Shown here: piece by piece, positions 28,088-36,260 of the stretch
How the letters are laid out: each line of letters starts with the position of its first letter
Position numbering within the stretch: the first letter of the stretch is position 1
Origin: Campylobacter sp. RM16187
Lineage (GTDB): Bacteria > Campylobacterota > Campylobacteria > Campylobacterales > Campylobacteraceae
Reading direction: 5' to 3'
DNA length: 64,000 nt
Assembly (NCBI RefSeq): GCF_025319965.1
Contig: NZ_CP012549.1
Location: forward strand, 744,001 to 808,000
Position numbers and translations under genes: made by a program
The notes under the pieces: model-generated
Seen by the model: the letters and a program-made list of their open reading frames with translations, nothing else
What the model was told of the DNA's origin: nothing
Databases searched by the model: none

Positions 28088-29053
28088 TTATTCAGCTACG
28101 CAAATTTCATTATTTTTGATTGCTTTGACCGTGAAATAGCTAACTACTCCTATAAAAAATAACAAGAATATAAAGGCTAAAATCCCAAAGCATAAGAAAA
28201 TATCGCCCTTGTTAAGTTCATAAGCCCTTATAAACGCTATACTGGCAGCCGCTGTAGGAAAGGTAAATGCCCACCATGATAGGAAAAATTTAAGCTTCAT
28301 AAAATTTTTATACATAAAAAATATAAGTCCCACAAAGAATAGTGTCAAATTTAAAAGTATATGCGCAAACGTATCAAAGCTCCCGGTTAGCTTCATATAG
28401 CCTAAAAATGCCACAGCTGGAGGGGCGATAAATATAAATAAAGTAGGCATAAATTTCTGAGCTAACTGATCATGAAAGATAATTCTGTAAAATATAATAG
28501 TAAATAAGACTATCCAGAAAAATACTCCTATGGAGAAGTAATACCATAAAAATTCGCTTTTACTCTCGCTTGCTATCACAACTATTAAATTTCCTACTAT
28601 AGGTATAAACCAAGCCGGGTTTGAGTGGTTGATGAGCATATTTTTGTTTATCCAAAAGGCTATCACATAAAATGTAAAAAATGTTTGAAATATAAGCGCT
28701 ATGTAGAATAAAATATAGTGTAAAGTGCCAATATCACGCCATAAAGCGGCTAATAAAAATAATGATATTGCAAATGCGGCAAAGAAATTTATCTTAATAG
28801 GATGATTTATTTCAGCCTTTACCTCTTCTTTATATTTTATTATTTTAATACTATAAATTATTGTGATAATGACAAAGATAAGACTTGTGGTTAAGCGTAA
28901 AATTTCAAATAAAAAATCAGATATCTGAACTACTAAATTTAGTTTTTCGTATGCTAACGTAAGTCCTCCAAGTCCCATAATAATGGCATATAGCATAATT
29001 GGAAAATTAGATATTTTAGAAATTTGATTTTTTGTTATAGCTGCTTGATCCAT
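28088..29053 (-). CDS. TDT-family channel/transporter (TehA/SLAC1-like)
   Basis: A 321-residue protein with about ten hydrophobic helices and the family opening FPIMLYAIIMGLGGLTLAYEK. The family includes TehA (tellurite resistance), Mae1 (dicarboxylates) and SLAC1 anion channels. AWFIPIVGNLIVVIA and FFLSWWAFTFPTAA are typical segments. It is transcribed away from a Crp/Fnr regulator across a spacer with two palindromes, so that regulator probably controls it. Substrate unresolved. Confidence 0.87.
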   Translation of the reverse strand: MDQAAITKNQISKISNFPIMLYAIIMGLGGLTLAYEKLNLVVQISDFLFEILRLTTSLIFVIITIIYSIKIIKYKEEVKAEINHPIKINFFAAFAISLFLLAALWRDIGTLHYILFYIALIFQTFFTFYVIAFWINKNMLINHSNPAWFIPIVGNLIVVIASESKSEFLWYYFSIGVFFWIVLFTIIFYRIIFHDQLAQKFMPTLFIFIAPPAVAFLGYMKLTGSFDTFAHILLNLTLFFVGLIFFMYKNFMKLKFFLSWWAFTFPTAAASIAFIRAYELNKGDIFLCFGILAFIFLLFFIGVVSYFTVKAIKNNEICVAE

Positions 29054-29086
29054 AAAATTCCTTTAATTTTTTTGCAATATTATCTT

Positions 29087-29118
29087 TAAATAGGCCTATT
29101 TATCAGTGACAATATCAC
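29087..29118. promoter_or_regulatory. Two dyads between TDT channel and Crp/Fnr gene
   Basis: TAAATAGGCCTATTTA (29087-29102) is a perfect 16-bp palindrome. Four bases on, GTGA-N5-TCAC (29106-29118) resembles a Crp-type half-site pair. Both lie between the divergent genes and are candidate binding sites for the adjacent regulator. Confidence 0.5.
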
Positions 29119-29216
29119 GATATTTAATGTTTTTGGTTTTTAAAAAATACTTAAATAAGAATTTTTTTAATATTTTTATATACAATACGACATTACACTC
29201 TGAAAAAGGAGAAGAT

Positions 29217-29858
29217 ATGCTAAATGAAGAAGATAGTAAATTTTTAGATGATAATTTTCTTTCTCAGTTTGAATTTTGTGAAGATGACAAAAAGATTATA
29301 TTTCAAAGAAGTATAGTAAAAACCTTTAGAAAAGATGAAATTATATATACTAAAGATGGATGCAAAGGCTTTATAATGCTAAAAAACGGAAATCTAAGGG
29401 CATATATAGCATCAAGTAATTTTAAAGAGATAACCGTTTTTAGCCTAAATGAAAATGAATGTTGTATATTGTGCTCATCTTGTGTTAAAGATTCTTTTGA
29501 AATAGAGATAAATTTACAGGCCTATGAGGATACTGATATCATCTTAATTCCTGTAGATACTTATAAAATTTTAAGAGATAAATATCCAGATGTAATGAAC
29601 TATACCTTAAGTCTTGTGTCAACTAGATTCGCAAGTGTTATAAATGTGATGGAGCAGGCTTTGTTTTCTCCTCTGGTTGAGCGTATTAGAAATTTTTTAA
29701 GTCAAAATGCCAAGAATTCAAATATAAAAATTACTCACGAACAACTTGCAAATCATATAGGAAGTGCTAGAGAAGCCGTATCAAGAGTACTAAAAGAGAT
29801 GGAAAGAGAAGGCGAGATAGTTCAAAAAAGAGGCGTAATTGCTTTTAAAAATACTTAA
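29217..29858 (+). CDS. Crp/Fnr-family transcriptional regulator
   Basis: A 213-residue regulator. I start it at ATG 29217, where AAAGGAGAAG precedes; the frame is open 37 codons further upstream through non-coding-looking AT-rich sequence. An N-terminal cyclic-nucleotide-type beta-barrel includes a cysteine-rich turn ECCILCSSC (C82, C83, C86, C89). A C-terminal HTH follows, ITHEQLANHIGSAREAVSRVLKEME near residues 158-183. The cysteines might bind a metal or sense redox; some Crp-family members share this segment without a cluster. Divergent from the TDT channel. Confidence 0.87.
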   Translation: MLNEEDSKFLDDNFLSQFEFCEDDKKIIFQRSIVKTFRKDEIIYTKDGCKGFIMLKNGNLRAYIASSNFKEITVFSLNENECCILCSSCVKDSFEIEINLQAYEDTDIILIPVDTYKILRDKYPDVMNYTLSLVSTRFASVINVMEQALFSPLVERIRNFLSQNAKNSNIKITHEQLANHIGSAREAVSRVLKEMEREGEIVQKRGVIAFKNT

Positions 29859-29957
29859 AGTGTAACTTTGTTGCAATTCTAAATATCTATTTTTTGATAT
29901 AATCTCGATATTAAATTTACCGAAAGTGATATGCTTTTGGTCTTTGAAAGGAATAAA

Positions 29958-30134
29958 ATGTTAAGTAAAAAAAATAGAATTATTAGAATTGTTTTGGGCG
30001 TTTTGTTAATGACCGGCATCTGGTTTTTCTTTAAGAGTTATTGGGCTTTAATAGGATTGATACCTATTATAGTCGGAATTACAGGTTTTTGTCCGGCTTG
30101 CTCGCTTCTTGGCAGATGCTCTTTAAAAAGATAA
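29958..30134 (+). CDS. DUF2892 (YgaP-like) small membrane protein
   Basis: A 58-residue protein with two hydrophobic helices and the C-terminal GFCPACSLLGRCSL typical of DUF2892 proteins. The start at ATG 29958 follows AAAGGA; the frame is open 9 codons earlier without a ribosome site. DUF2892 domains are often linked to rhodaneses. Here it is alone, downstream of the Crp/Fnr gene. TATAAT occurs at 29898-29903. A strong terminator follows. Confidence 0.82.
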   Translation: MLSKKNRIIRIVLGVLLMTGIWFFFKSYWALIGLIPIIVGITGFCPACSLLGRCSLKR

Positions 30135-30161
30135 ATTTAGGCTAGTTTTAGCCTAAATTTT
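30133..30161 (+). terminator. Terminator after the DUF2892 gene
   Basis: A perfect 12-bp stem AAATTTAGGCTA / TAGCCTAAATTT with loop GTTT. It overlaps the last bases of the stop codon. Confidence 0.85.
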
Positions 30162-30261
30162 AATATTCTCATATTTCTAAAGCATACTCTTTTAAAAATT
30201 TATTTGATAAATTATTTAGCTTTATTTTGCTAGAATCCGTAAAATTTAAATAGGATATCAT

Positions 30262-30738
30262 ATGAATAAAGTTTGGAAATTTGGCGATAATATCGACACT
30301 GACATAATTATTGCCGCAAGGTATTTAAACACATCCGATGAAAATGAGTTGGCAAAACATATAATGGAAGATGCTGACCCTGCTTTTAGCACTAAAATCT
30401 TAAAAGGCGATATCATAGTAGCTGGTGAAAATTTTGGTTGCGGAAGCTCTAGAGAACATGCTCCTATAGCGCTTAAAGCGGCTGGAGTAGGTGCTGTTAT
30501 AGCTAAATCTTATGCAAGAATTTTTTATAGAAATAGCTTTAATACGGGTCTTTTAATCCTAGAGATAAATGAAACAGATGAGATAAATGAGGGTGATGAG
30601 CTTAAGATAGATGTTGATAATGGCGTTATCTTAAATTTAACTACAAAAAAAGAGTATAAATTTAGCCCGATTCCACCATTTATGCAAGAGCTTTTAAAAA
30701 GTGGCGGATTAATAGAATATGCAAAAACGAGGATATAA
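30262..30738 (+). CDS. leuD: 3-isopropylmalate dehydratase, small subunit
   Basis: LeuD forms with LeuC the isomerase that converts 2- to 3-isopropylmalate in leucine synthesis. The 158-residue swivel domain shows [13 protein letters not shown] near residue 10, and [21 protein letters not shown] (substrate-binding loop) near 53. leuC is not adjacent; leuB follows immediately, its ATG one base after the leuD stop. A TAGAAT -10-like box lies just upstream. Confidence 0.94.
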   Translation: MNKVWKFGDNIDTDIIIAARYLNTSDENELAKHIMEDADPAFSTKILKGDIIVAGENFGCGSSREHAPIALKAAGVGAVIAKSYARIFYRNSFNTGLLILEINETDEINEGDELKIDVDNGVILNLTTKKEYKFSPIPPFMQELLKSGGLIEYAKTRI

Positions 30739-30739
30739 A

Positions 30740-31813
30740 ATGGCAAAAATTTATAATATAGCGGTAATAAAAGGCGACGGAATAGGCTCTGAAATAGTTG
30801 ATGAGGCTATTAAAGTTTTGGATGCGTCAAGTGTAAAACATGGATTTGAGTTAAATTACAATTTTTACCTTATGGGTGGGGCTGCTATAGATGTATTTGG
30901 CGAGCCTCTGCCGAGTGAGACTTTAAATGGAGCCCTTTCAAGCGATGCAGTGCTCTTTGGGGCAATAGGCGGTCCAAAATGGGATAATCTTCCTAGAGAT
31001 AAGCGTCCTGAAAGTGGCTTGCTTAAACTACGCAAAGAGCTTGGAGCCTATGCGAATTTACGTCCGGCAATGATATTTGATGAGCTTGTAGACGCTAGCA
31101 CGTTAAAGCCGCAAGTTCTTCAAGACGTTGATTTTATAGTTGTTCGTGAGTTAACAGGCGGCATATATTTTGGCCAACCTAGAGAAAAAAAAGACGATAG
31201 CGCATTTAATACTATGGCATATTCCAAATTTGAGATTGAGCGTATAGCAAAGGTTGCTTTTGATAGTGCAATGCTACGTAAAAAACAGGTTTGTTTAGTT
31301 GATAAGGCAAATGTACTTGAGACGAGTCAGCTATGGCGCGAAGTTGTAAATGAAGTAGCTCAAAACTATCCTGAAGTAAAAGTTGATTTTATGTATGTAG
31401 ATAATGCAGCGATGCAGATTGTAAGAAATCCGCGCCAATTTGACGTTATTTTGACTGAAAATTTATTCGGAGATATTTTAAGCGACGAGGCTAGTATGGT
31501 ATGCGGGTCTATAGGACTTCTTCCAAGCGCTAGCATAGGGGGTAAGGTTGGAATTTACGAGCCTATTCATGGTTCAGCTCCGGATATTGCGGGACAAGGA
31601 ATTGCTAATCCTATCGCTACTATTTTAAGTGCCGCTATGCTTTTAAGATACTCTTTGGGCGAAAAAGAGGCCGCAAATAGTATAGAAAATGCAGTTAAAA
31701 TGGCTTTAGCTGAGGGTTATAGGACAAAGGATATCGCTGATTTTGGCGCTAAAGAGATATGCACCACAAGCGAGATGGGCGGAATAATAGCTAAATTTAT
31801 AGGAAAACAGTGA
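30740..31813 (+). CDS. leuB: 3-isopropylmalate dehydrogenase
   Basis: LeuB oxidatively decarboxylates 3-isopropylmalate. I start at ATG 30740 (GAGGATAT upstream; [16 protein letters not shown]), not at an earlier in-frame ATG inside leuD. The 357-residue protein has NAD-binding and catalytic motifs [38 protein letters not shown] and [16 protein letters not shown]. The GTG of the next gene overlaps its stop. Confidence 0.94.
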   Translation: MAKIYNIAVIKGDGIGSEIVDEAIKVLDASSVKHGFELNYNFYLMGGAAIDVFGEPLPSETLNGALSSDAVLFGAIGGPKWDNLPRDKRPESGLLKLRKELGAYANLRPAMIFDELVDASTLKPQVLQDVDFIVVRELTGGIYFGQPREKKDDSAFNTMAYSKFEIERIAKVAFDSAMLRKKQVCLVDKANVLETSQLWREVVNEVAQNYPEVKVDFMYVDNAAMQIVRNPRQFDVILTENLFGDILSDEASMVCGSIGLLPSASIGGKVGIYEPIHGSAPDIAGQGIANPIATILSAAMLLRYSLGEKEAANSIENAVKMALAEGYRTKDIADFGAKEICTTSEMGGIIAKFIGKQ

Positions 31814-32055
31814 AAAATACTATCACGGAAGCTTTGATTTATGAGGCGCAAGGGCTTCAAGACGATGCTCTTTTAGTCTATAGAAATATATTAAAGAATG
31901 AGCCCGGCAACAAAGATGCTGTAAGTGCGATTAGAAGGCTTAGCGGACTTAGAAAACGAGATCCTAATTTAAACGAGCAGATGCGTGATTTCTTTATAAA
32001 TATGAAAAGCGATGAAGAGATAATAGAATTTAAAAGGTGGCTGATAAGATTATGA
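31810..32055 (+). CDS. TPR-like small protein, 81 aa
   Basis: A helical 81-residue protein. Residues 6-42 resemble one tetratricopeptide unit ([21 protein letters not shown], then [11 protein letters not shown]). It starts at GTG overlapping the leuB stop and ends overlapping the next ATG, so it is locked between leuB and the CiaD-like gene. Its neighbour is the positional equivalent of C. jejuni Cj0788, and this gene would correspond to Cj0787 by position. A single TPR usually binds a partner; none is identified. Confidence 0.72.
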   Translation: MKNTITEALIYEAQGLQDDALLVYRNILKNEPGNKDAVSAIRRLSGLRKRDPNLNEQMRDFFINMKSDEEIIEFKRWLIRL

Positions 32056-32360
32056 AATTAGAAGATATTGCAAAAATGGCCATAGATGAGGTTGCGGCAG
32101 AACTTAAAGAGATAAGCTCTATCGAACATCATACAACTAAAAATGAGCAGATTAAAGATGAGCCGGAAGCAGAAAAATTTAATATAAACGGCGAAGAGAT
32201 ATTTTTAAAAAATTTAAAAGAGCGAATCTTGGTACTTTTTGAAGGGTTAAATGCCGTAAGTAGAGAAAATTTAGAGGATAGATTAGAGCTTACTTTGAAA
32301 TTTTTAGAATTTGTACTTGCCAATGTTGAAAACAGGCTTGATAATCTCAAAACTAAATGA
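32052..32360 (+). CDS. CiaD-like protein, 102 aa
   Basis: The N-terminus [20 protein letters not shown] resembles what I recall of C. jejuni CiaD (Cj0788). CiaD is exported through the flagellum into host cells. Position supports the match: it lies just before cca and purU, as in C. jejuni. I start at ATG 32052, overlapping the preceding stop (ATGA). It is shorter than CiaD. The C-terminal half is helical (NLKERILVLFEGLNAVS). Whether it is a secreted effector here is unknown. Confidence 0.65.
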   Translation: MKLEDIAKMAIDEVAAELKEISSIEHHTTKNEQIKDEPEAEKFNINGEEIFLKNLKERILVLFEGLNAVSRENLEDRLELTLKFLEFVLANVENRLDNLKTK

Positions 32361-33435
32361 GCTAAACTGGGTAAGAAATTTACTACGACCCTATACTAAA
32401 CGTGCTTATATCGTGGGCGGCTCGGTTCGCGATATCTTTCTTGGAAGAAAAATAACCGATTTTGATATAGAAATTTATGATATCCATCCTGCTAAATTTG
32501 ATGAATTAATGAGTCAATATGGAGCAAGTGGAGTTGGTAAGAGCTATTTTGTTTATAAATTAAACGGCTTTGATCTTAGCTTGCCTCGTATCGAAAATAA
32601 AGTCGGAGAAGGACATAAAGCCTTTGATGTAAGTTATTGCAACGATGAAAAGAGTGCCTCTATGAGGCGTGATTTTACCGTAAATTCTATCATGATCAAT
32701 ATCTTTGATGATAAAATACTTGATTTTTGGAGCGGATTAGATGATATCAAAAAAGGTGTTTTAAGACATATTGATGACGAGAAGTTTTGCGAAGACTCAT
32801 TAAGGGTTTTACGCGGAATTCAGTTTAGTGCCAGATTTGATTTTAAAATTTCACAAAAAACACTAAAATTGATGAAAACAATAAGCTTAAAAGATCTAAG
32901 TAAAGACAGAATAAGCGGTGAAATGCTAAAACTTTTTAATGCCAAATTTCAAAGTACAGGAGCTAAATACCTTTATAGGCTTGGACTTTTTAAAGAGTTG
33001 TTTGGCTTAAATTTAAATAAAAATCAGCTGATTAAGTTTCAAAAAAAACTTACAAGCGTTAGAAAATTTAAAAAAGATCAAAAAGAGTTTTTATATCTGC
33101 TTAGAGAATTTGGGTTACAAGATAGAGTGGTGAAGGATCTAAATTTACCAAATAGCTTTATCTCTGTTTTTAGGGAACCATTTTTTAAAGGAAGAGTGAG
33201 TGATAAAGATCTTTTACGTATCGCAATTAAGATGCCTTTAAGAGATTGGCTTGGGTTAAATTCAGCAAGCCTTGTAAGAAGAGCTAAAAAATTTGGAATA
33301 TACGATAGCAAGTTTGAGCCACTTATAAATATCGATGAGATATTAAGAGCGGGCTTTAAAAATGAGGCTATAGGGGCTGAAATTTTAAGGCGACAAAATT
33401 TAGCCATAGATGAGTTTTTGAAAAATAAATTTTAA
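32323..33435 (+). CDS. cca: CCA-adding enzyme / tRNA nucleotidyltransferase
   Basis: A class II polymerase-beta-type nucleotidyltransferase that adds CCA or poly(A) ends. The motif AYIVGGSVRDIFLGRKITDFDIE carries the catalytic aspartates. RRDFTVNSIMI, DPLRVLRGIQ-like DSLRVLRGIQFSARF and a C-terminal helical body follow. The start is uncertain: TTG 32311, ATG 32323 and TTG 32326 are possible, none with a clear ribosome site, and all lie inside the CiaD-like gene. With ATG 32323 the protein has 370 residues. Confidence 0.9.
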   Translation: MLKTGLIISKLNELNWVRNLLRPYTKRAYIVGGSVRDIFLGRKITDFDIEIYDIHPAKFDELMSQYGASGVGKSYFVYKLNGFDLSLPRIENKVGEGHKAFDVSYCNDEKSASMRRDFTVNSIMINIFDDKILDFWSGLDDIKKGVLRHIDDEKFCEDSLRVLRGIQFSARFDFKISQKTLKLMKTISLKDLSKDRISGEMLKLFNAKFQSTGAKYLYRLGLFKELFGLNLNKNQLIKFQKKLTSVRKFKKDQKEFLYLLREFGLQDRVVKDLNLPNSFISVFREPFFKGRVSDKDLLRIAIKMPLRDWLGLNSASLVRRAKKFGIYDSKFEPLINIDEILRAGFKNEAIGAEILRRQNLAIDEFLKNKF

Positions 33436-33496
33436 TTGTTATAAAAGTCCAAATTGGCTAAAATAAGAGCTTTTTAAAAGACAAAAGGCAATGAAA

Positions 33497-34330
33497 ATGA
33501 AAAAATATATTCTTAAAATTGAGTGCCAGGATGAGAAAGGACTCATTTATAGAATTTGTGATGTGGTATTTAAATATCATCTAAATATCGAGACAAATAA
33601 TGAATTTGTAGATGAAGATAATAATAGGTTTTTTATGCGAGCCTCGCTTGTAGGTAATATAAATACAGCCGAATTTATAGGCACACTTGAAGCTTTCTTG
33701 CCAAAAGGTGCGATTATAGAGTGTGTGGAGGCTGCCAAAAAAGATATTATTATTTTAGCCACTAAAGAGGCGCATTGTCTTGGAGATCTATTAATAAAGC
33801 ATCACAGCGGAGAGTTAAATGCCAATATCTTAGCGGTTATTGCAAATCGTGAAATTTTAAGAGAGCTGGTTGAAAAATTTAATATCCCTTTTCACTACGT
33901 CAATTCTGATGACATCGAGAGACAAGAGCATGAAAAAAGAGTGCTTGAAGCAATGAGTCAGTATAAATTTGATTACGCAGTGCTTGCAAAATACATGAGA
34001 ATTCTATCGCCAAATTTTGTAAAACACTATCCAAAAAAGATTATAAATATACACCACTCGTTTTTACCTGCATTTATCGGAGCTAATCCATATAAACAAG
34101 CCTATGAGCGCGGAGTAAAAATCATAGGAGCAACGGCTCACTTTGTAAATGATGATTTGGATGAAGGGCCGATTATCTCTCAAGATGTAATAAACGTAAA
34201 TCATGAGATGAGTTGGCAGCAGATGCAAAAAGCCGGTAGAAACTGTGAAAAAAGCGTTCTTGCGGCAGCACTTGATCTGGCTCTTGAGGACAGGTTGTTT
34301 GTGTATAAAAACAGAGTAGTTGTCTTTTAA
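33497..34330 (+). CDS. purU: Formyltetrahydrofolate deformylase
   Basis: PurU releases formate from 10-formyl-THF. An N-terminal ACT domain (ILKIECQDEKGLIYRI) precedes a formyltransferase domain with NIHHSFLPAFIGANPYKQAYERG and IGATAHFVNDDLDEGPII, including the His-Asp catalytic pair. I prefer ATG 33497 (8 bases after AAAAGG) to 33491, which is only 2 bases away. The order cca-purU is the same as in C. jejuni. The stop overlaps the trmL start. Confidence 0.94.
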   Translation: MKKYILKIECQDEKGLIYRICDVVFKYHLNIETNNEFVDEDNNRFFMRASLVGNINTAEFIGTLEAFLPKGAIIECVEAAKKDIIILATKEAHCLGDLLIKHHSGELNANILAVIANREILRELVEKFNIPFHYVNSDDIERQEHEKRVLEAMSQYKFDYAVLAKYMRILSPNFVKHYPKKIINIHHSFLPAFIGANPYKQAYERGVKIIGATAHFVNDDLDEGPIISQDVINVNHEMSWQQMQKAGRNCEKSVLAAALDLALEDRLFVYKNRVVVF

Positions 34331-34797
34331 TGTTTAATATAGTTCTGCTTAGCCCTCAAATTCCCCAAAATACAGGCTCTATAGGCAGAATGTGCGTAAA
34401 TGCTAATTTAACTTTGCATATTATTAAGCCTACCGTTTTTGATTTAAGCGAGAAGGCAGTAAGGCGTGCAGGGCTTGATTATTGGAAGATTTTAAATCCT
34501 AAAATTTGGGAAAATTTAGATCAATTTTTGGAAGAGAATGCAAAATTTGAGGATAGATTTTTTTACGCTACTACAAAGTCTAAAAAATTTTACTTTGATG
34601 TTAAATTCCAGTCTGGAGATTTTTTGTTTTTTGGAGGCGAGAGTACCGGGCTTCCGATGCAGCTTATGCAAAAAAATTTCGCCAATGCCATTACTATACC
34701 GATGGGAAAGCAGGGTAGAAGCCTAAATTTGGCCACTAGCGTAGGCATAATCGCGTATGAGGCAATTAGGCAAAATATTGATAAATTTGAGTTTTAA
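34330..34797 (+). CDS. trmL: tRNA (cytidine/uridine-34-2'-O)-methyltransferase TrmL
   Basis: A 155-residue SPOUT methyltransferase of the TrmL/CspR class that modifies the wobble base of leucine tRNAs. Recognisable are LLSPQIPQNTGSIGRMCVNA at the start, HIIKPTVFDLSEKAVRRAGLDYW, FFGGESTGLP (knot) and IPMGKQGRSLNLATSVGIIAYEA at the SAM site. The ATG overlaps the purU TAA by one base. Confidence 0.93.
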   Translation: MFNIVLLSPQIPQNTGSIGRMCVNANLTLHIIKPTVFDLSEKAVRRAGLDYWKILNPKIWENLDQFLEENAKFEDRFFYATTKSKKFYFDVKFQSGDFLFFGGESTGLPMQLMQKNFANAITIPMGKQGRSLNLATSVGIIAYEAIRQNIDKFEF

Positions 34798-34806
34798 AGA
34801 GGATTG

Positions 34807-36111
34807 ATGAGAAAAATAATTTTGCTATGTTTTAGCTTTATCTTGGCAATCGCAGCTGAACTTAGCATAGCTACTTTTAATGTTGAAAATCTATTCGATG
34901 CTAAAAATAACGGCACTGAGTATCAAGACTTTGTGATAGGAAAATCGCAGTGGAGCGAAAAGGCCGCCAGTGTTAAATTTAATAATATAAAAAATATAAT
35001 CAAAGAGCTTAATGCCGACATAATCGCGCTTCAAGAGATAGAAAACGAGGAAATTTTAAAAGAGCTTATGAGAGCTTCGGGATATAAATATTTTGCCTTT
35101 TCAAAGGACAAAAGATCTCCTATCGGACTTGGATTGATATCTAAAATAAGGCCTGTTGAGACTAAAATTTTTAAAGTTCCAAATGTAAAGACAAGAGATA
35201 TTGTAAAAGTTAAATTTGAGCTTGATGGACATGAGTTTAGTCTATTTGTAAATCATATGCCGGCTCAAAGAAATAGCCTAAAGAGTAGAGAGAGCGCTTT
35301 TAGGTCTTTAAAAAGCGCTATACAAAACGACGAAAATGTAATATTACTGGGGGATTTTAATACACCTTACGGTAAAGAATCACTGCTAAATGATATTTTG
35401 ATAAGTAGAAATATGGTTGATCTTTGGCAGTTTATGCCAAGCGATAAGAGGTATTCTCATATAAATTTAAGACCTATTGATCATGTAGTTGTTTCAAAGC
35501 GGATGGTTAATGGCGGTGGAATAAGCTATGTAAATGGAAGTTTTGAAGTCTATAAACAGGGCAAAAATGTTTATTCGGATCACTTTCCTTTGAAATTTAA
35601 AATAAGCACCGCTGCTAAGGCCAAAATTCAAGAAAAGAATATAGACGATATATTTAAAAATCCTAAAAATACACCTTTTGTTATAAGCGGAGTGACGGTG
35701 GTTTATAAGGATAAAAAAGGTTTTGTGATAGCTAAAGACGGGCGTGGAATTTACGTATATGAGCCAAAAAACGACGATCTAGTCGGCAGTGTAATGGATG
35801 TGGTTATAAATGATGTAGGCGAATATAAGGGTATGCTTGAGGTAAAATCTCTCTATGTCTCAAAGATATATGATAAGCTTATGGATCCTAAGCTTCAAAT
35901 GCTAGGCGAGGAGCGTATAAAAGAGGCTAGAGCGGGAGACGTTATAAGAAGTGTGAGTGGAGAGATTAAAAGGGGTAGACTATATACCAACTATGGCGAT
36001 ATTAGGATTTATAGCTCCAAGGGCAAGATGGAAGATGCAAAAGAGGCTAAATTTGAAGCGGTTAAAGTAGTGCTTTATCACAATGAGCCTCAAATTTGGA
36101 TAGAGAAATGA
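34807..36111 (+). CDS. Secreted endonuclease/exonuclease/phosphatase-family nuclease
   Basis: A 434-residue exported protein with signal peptide MRKIILLCFSFILAIAAE. The EEP (DNase I-like) fold follows: ATFNVENLFDAKN, ADIIALQEIENEEIL (Glu metal ligand), VNHMPAQRN, LLGDFNTPYGKE and SDHFPLKF. The last 130 residues form an OB-like domain (FVISGVTVVYKDKKGFVI onward), resembling bacterial extracellular DNases of the ExeM type. ATG 34807 follows GAGG; a TTG lies one codon earlier. Role probably DNA scavenging or biofilm DNA degradation (inference). Confidence 0.87.
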   Translation: MRKIILLCFSFILAIAAELSIATFNVENLFDAKNNGTEYQDFVIGKSQWSEKAASVKFNNIKNIIKELNADIIALQEIENEEILKELMRASGYKYFAFSKDKRSPIGLGLISKIRPVETKIFKVPNVKTRDIVKVKFELDGHEFSLFVNHMPAQRNSLKSRESAFRSLKSAIQNDENVILLGDFNTPYGKESLLNDILISRNMVDLWQFMPSDKRYSHINLRPIDHVVVSKRMVNGGGISYVNGSFEVYKQGKNVYSDHFPLKFKISTAAKAKIQEKNIDDIFKNPKNTPFVISGVTVVYKDKKGFVIAKDGRGIYVYEPKNDDLVGSVMDVVINDVGEYKGMLEVKSLYVSKIYDKLMDPKLQMLGEERIKEARAGDVIRSVSGEIKRGRLYTNYGDIRIYSSKGKMEDAKEAKFEAVKVVLYHNEPQIWIEK

Positions 36112-36230
36112 AGATATTAGACTTTGCAATACTTTCTGCTTTTGTGCTTTTTATGATATTTTTAGTGCGTGGATTTGTTTTGCAGATGAAAGAGAGAAAT
36201 GATGAGAGAAATTCAAAGAAAAAAAGTTAA
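36108..36230 (+). CDS. Small membrane protein, 40 aa
   Basis: An ATG overlaps the nuclease stop codon (ATGA). The translation has one hydrophobic helix (FAILSAFVLFMIFLV) then a charged tail (MKERNDERNSKKKS), a single-pass topology. Coupling to the nuclease gene and the typical membrane-then-basic pattern favour a real gene. Function unknown. Confidence 0.55.
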   Translation: MKILDFAILSAFVLFMIFLVRGFVLQMKERNDERNSKKKS

Positions 36231-36260
36231 AATAACAAAAAATCAAAAAAAGAGTTGGCT

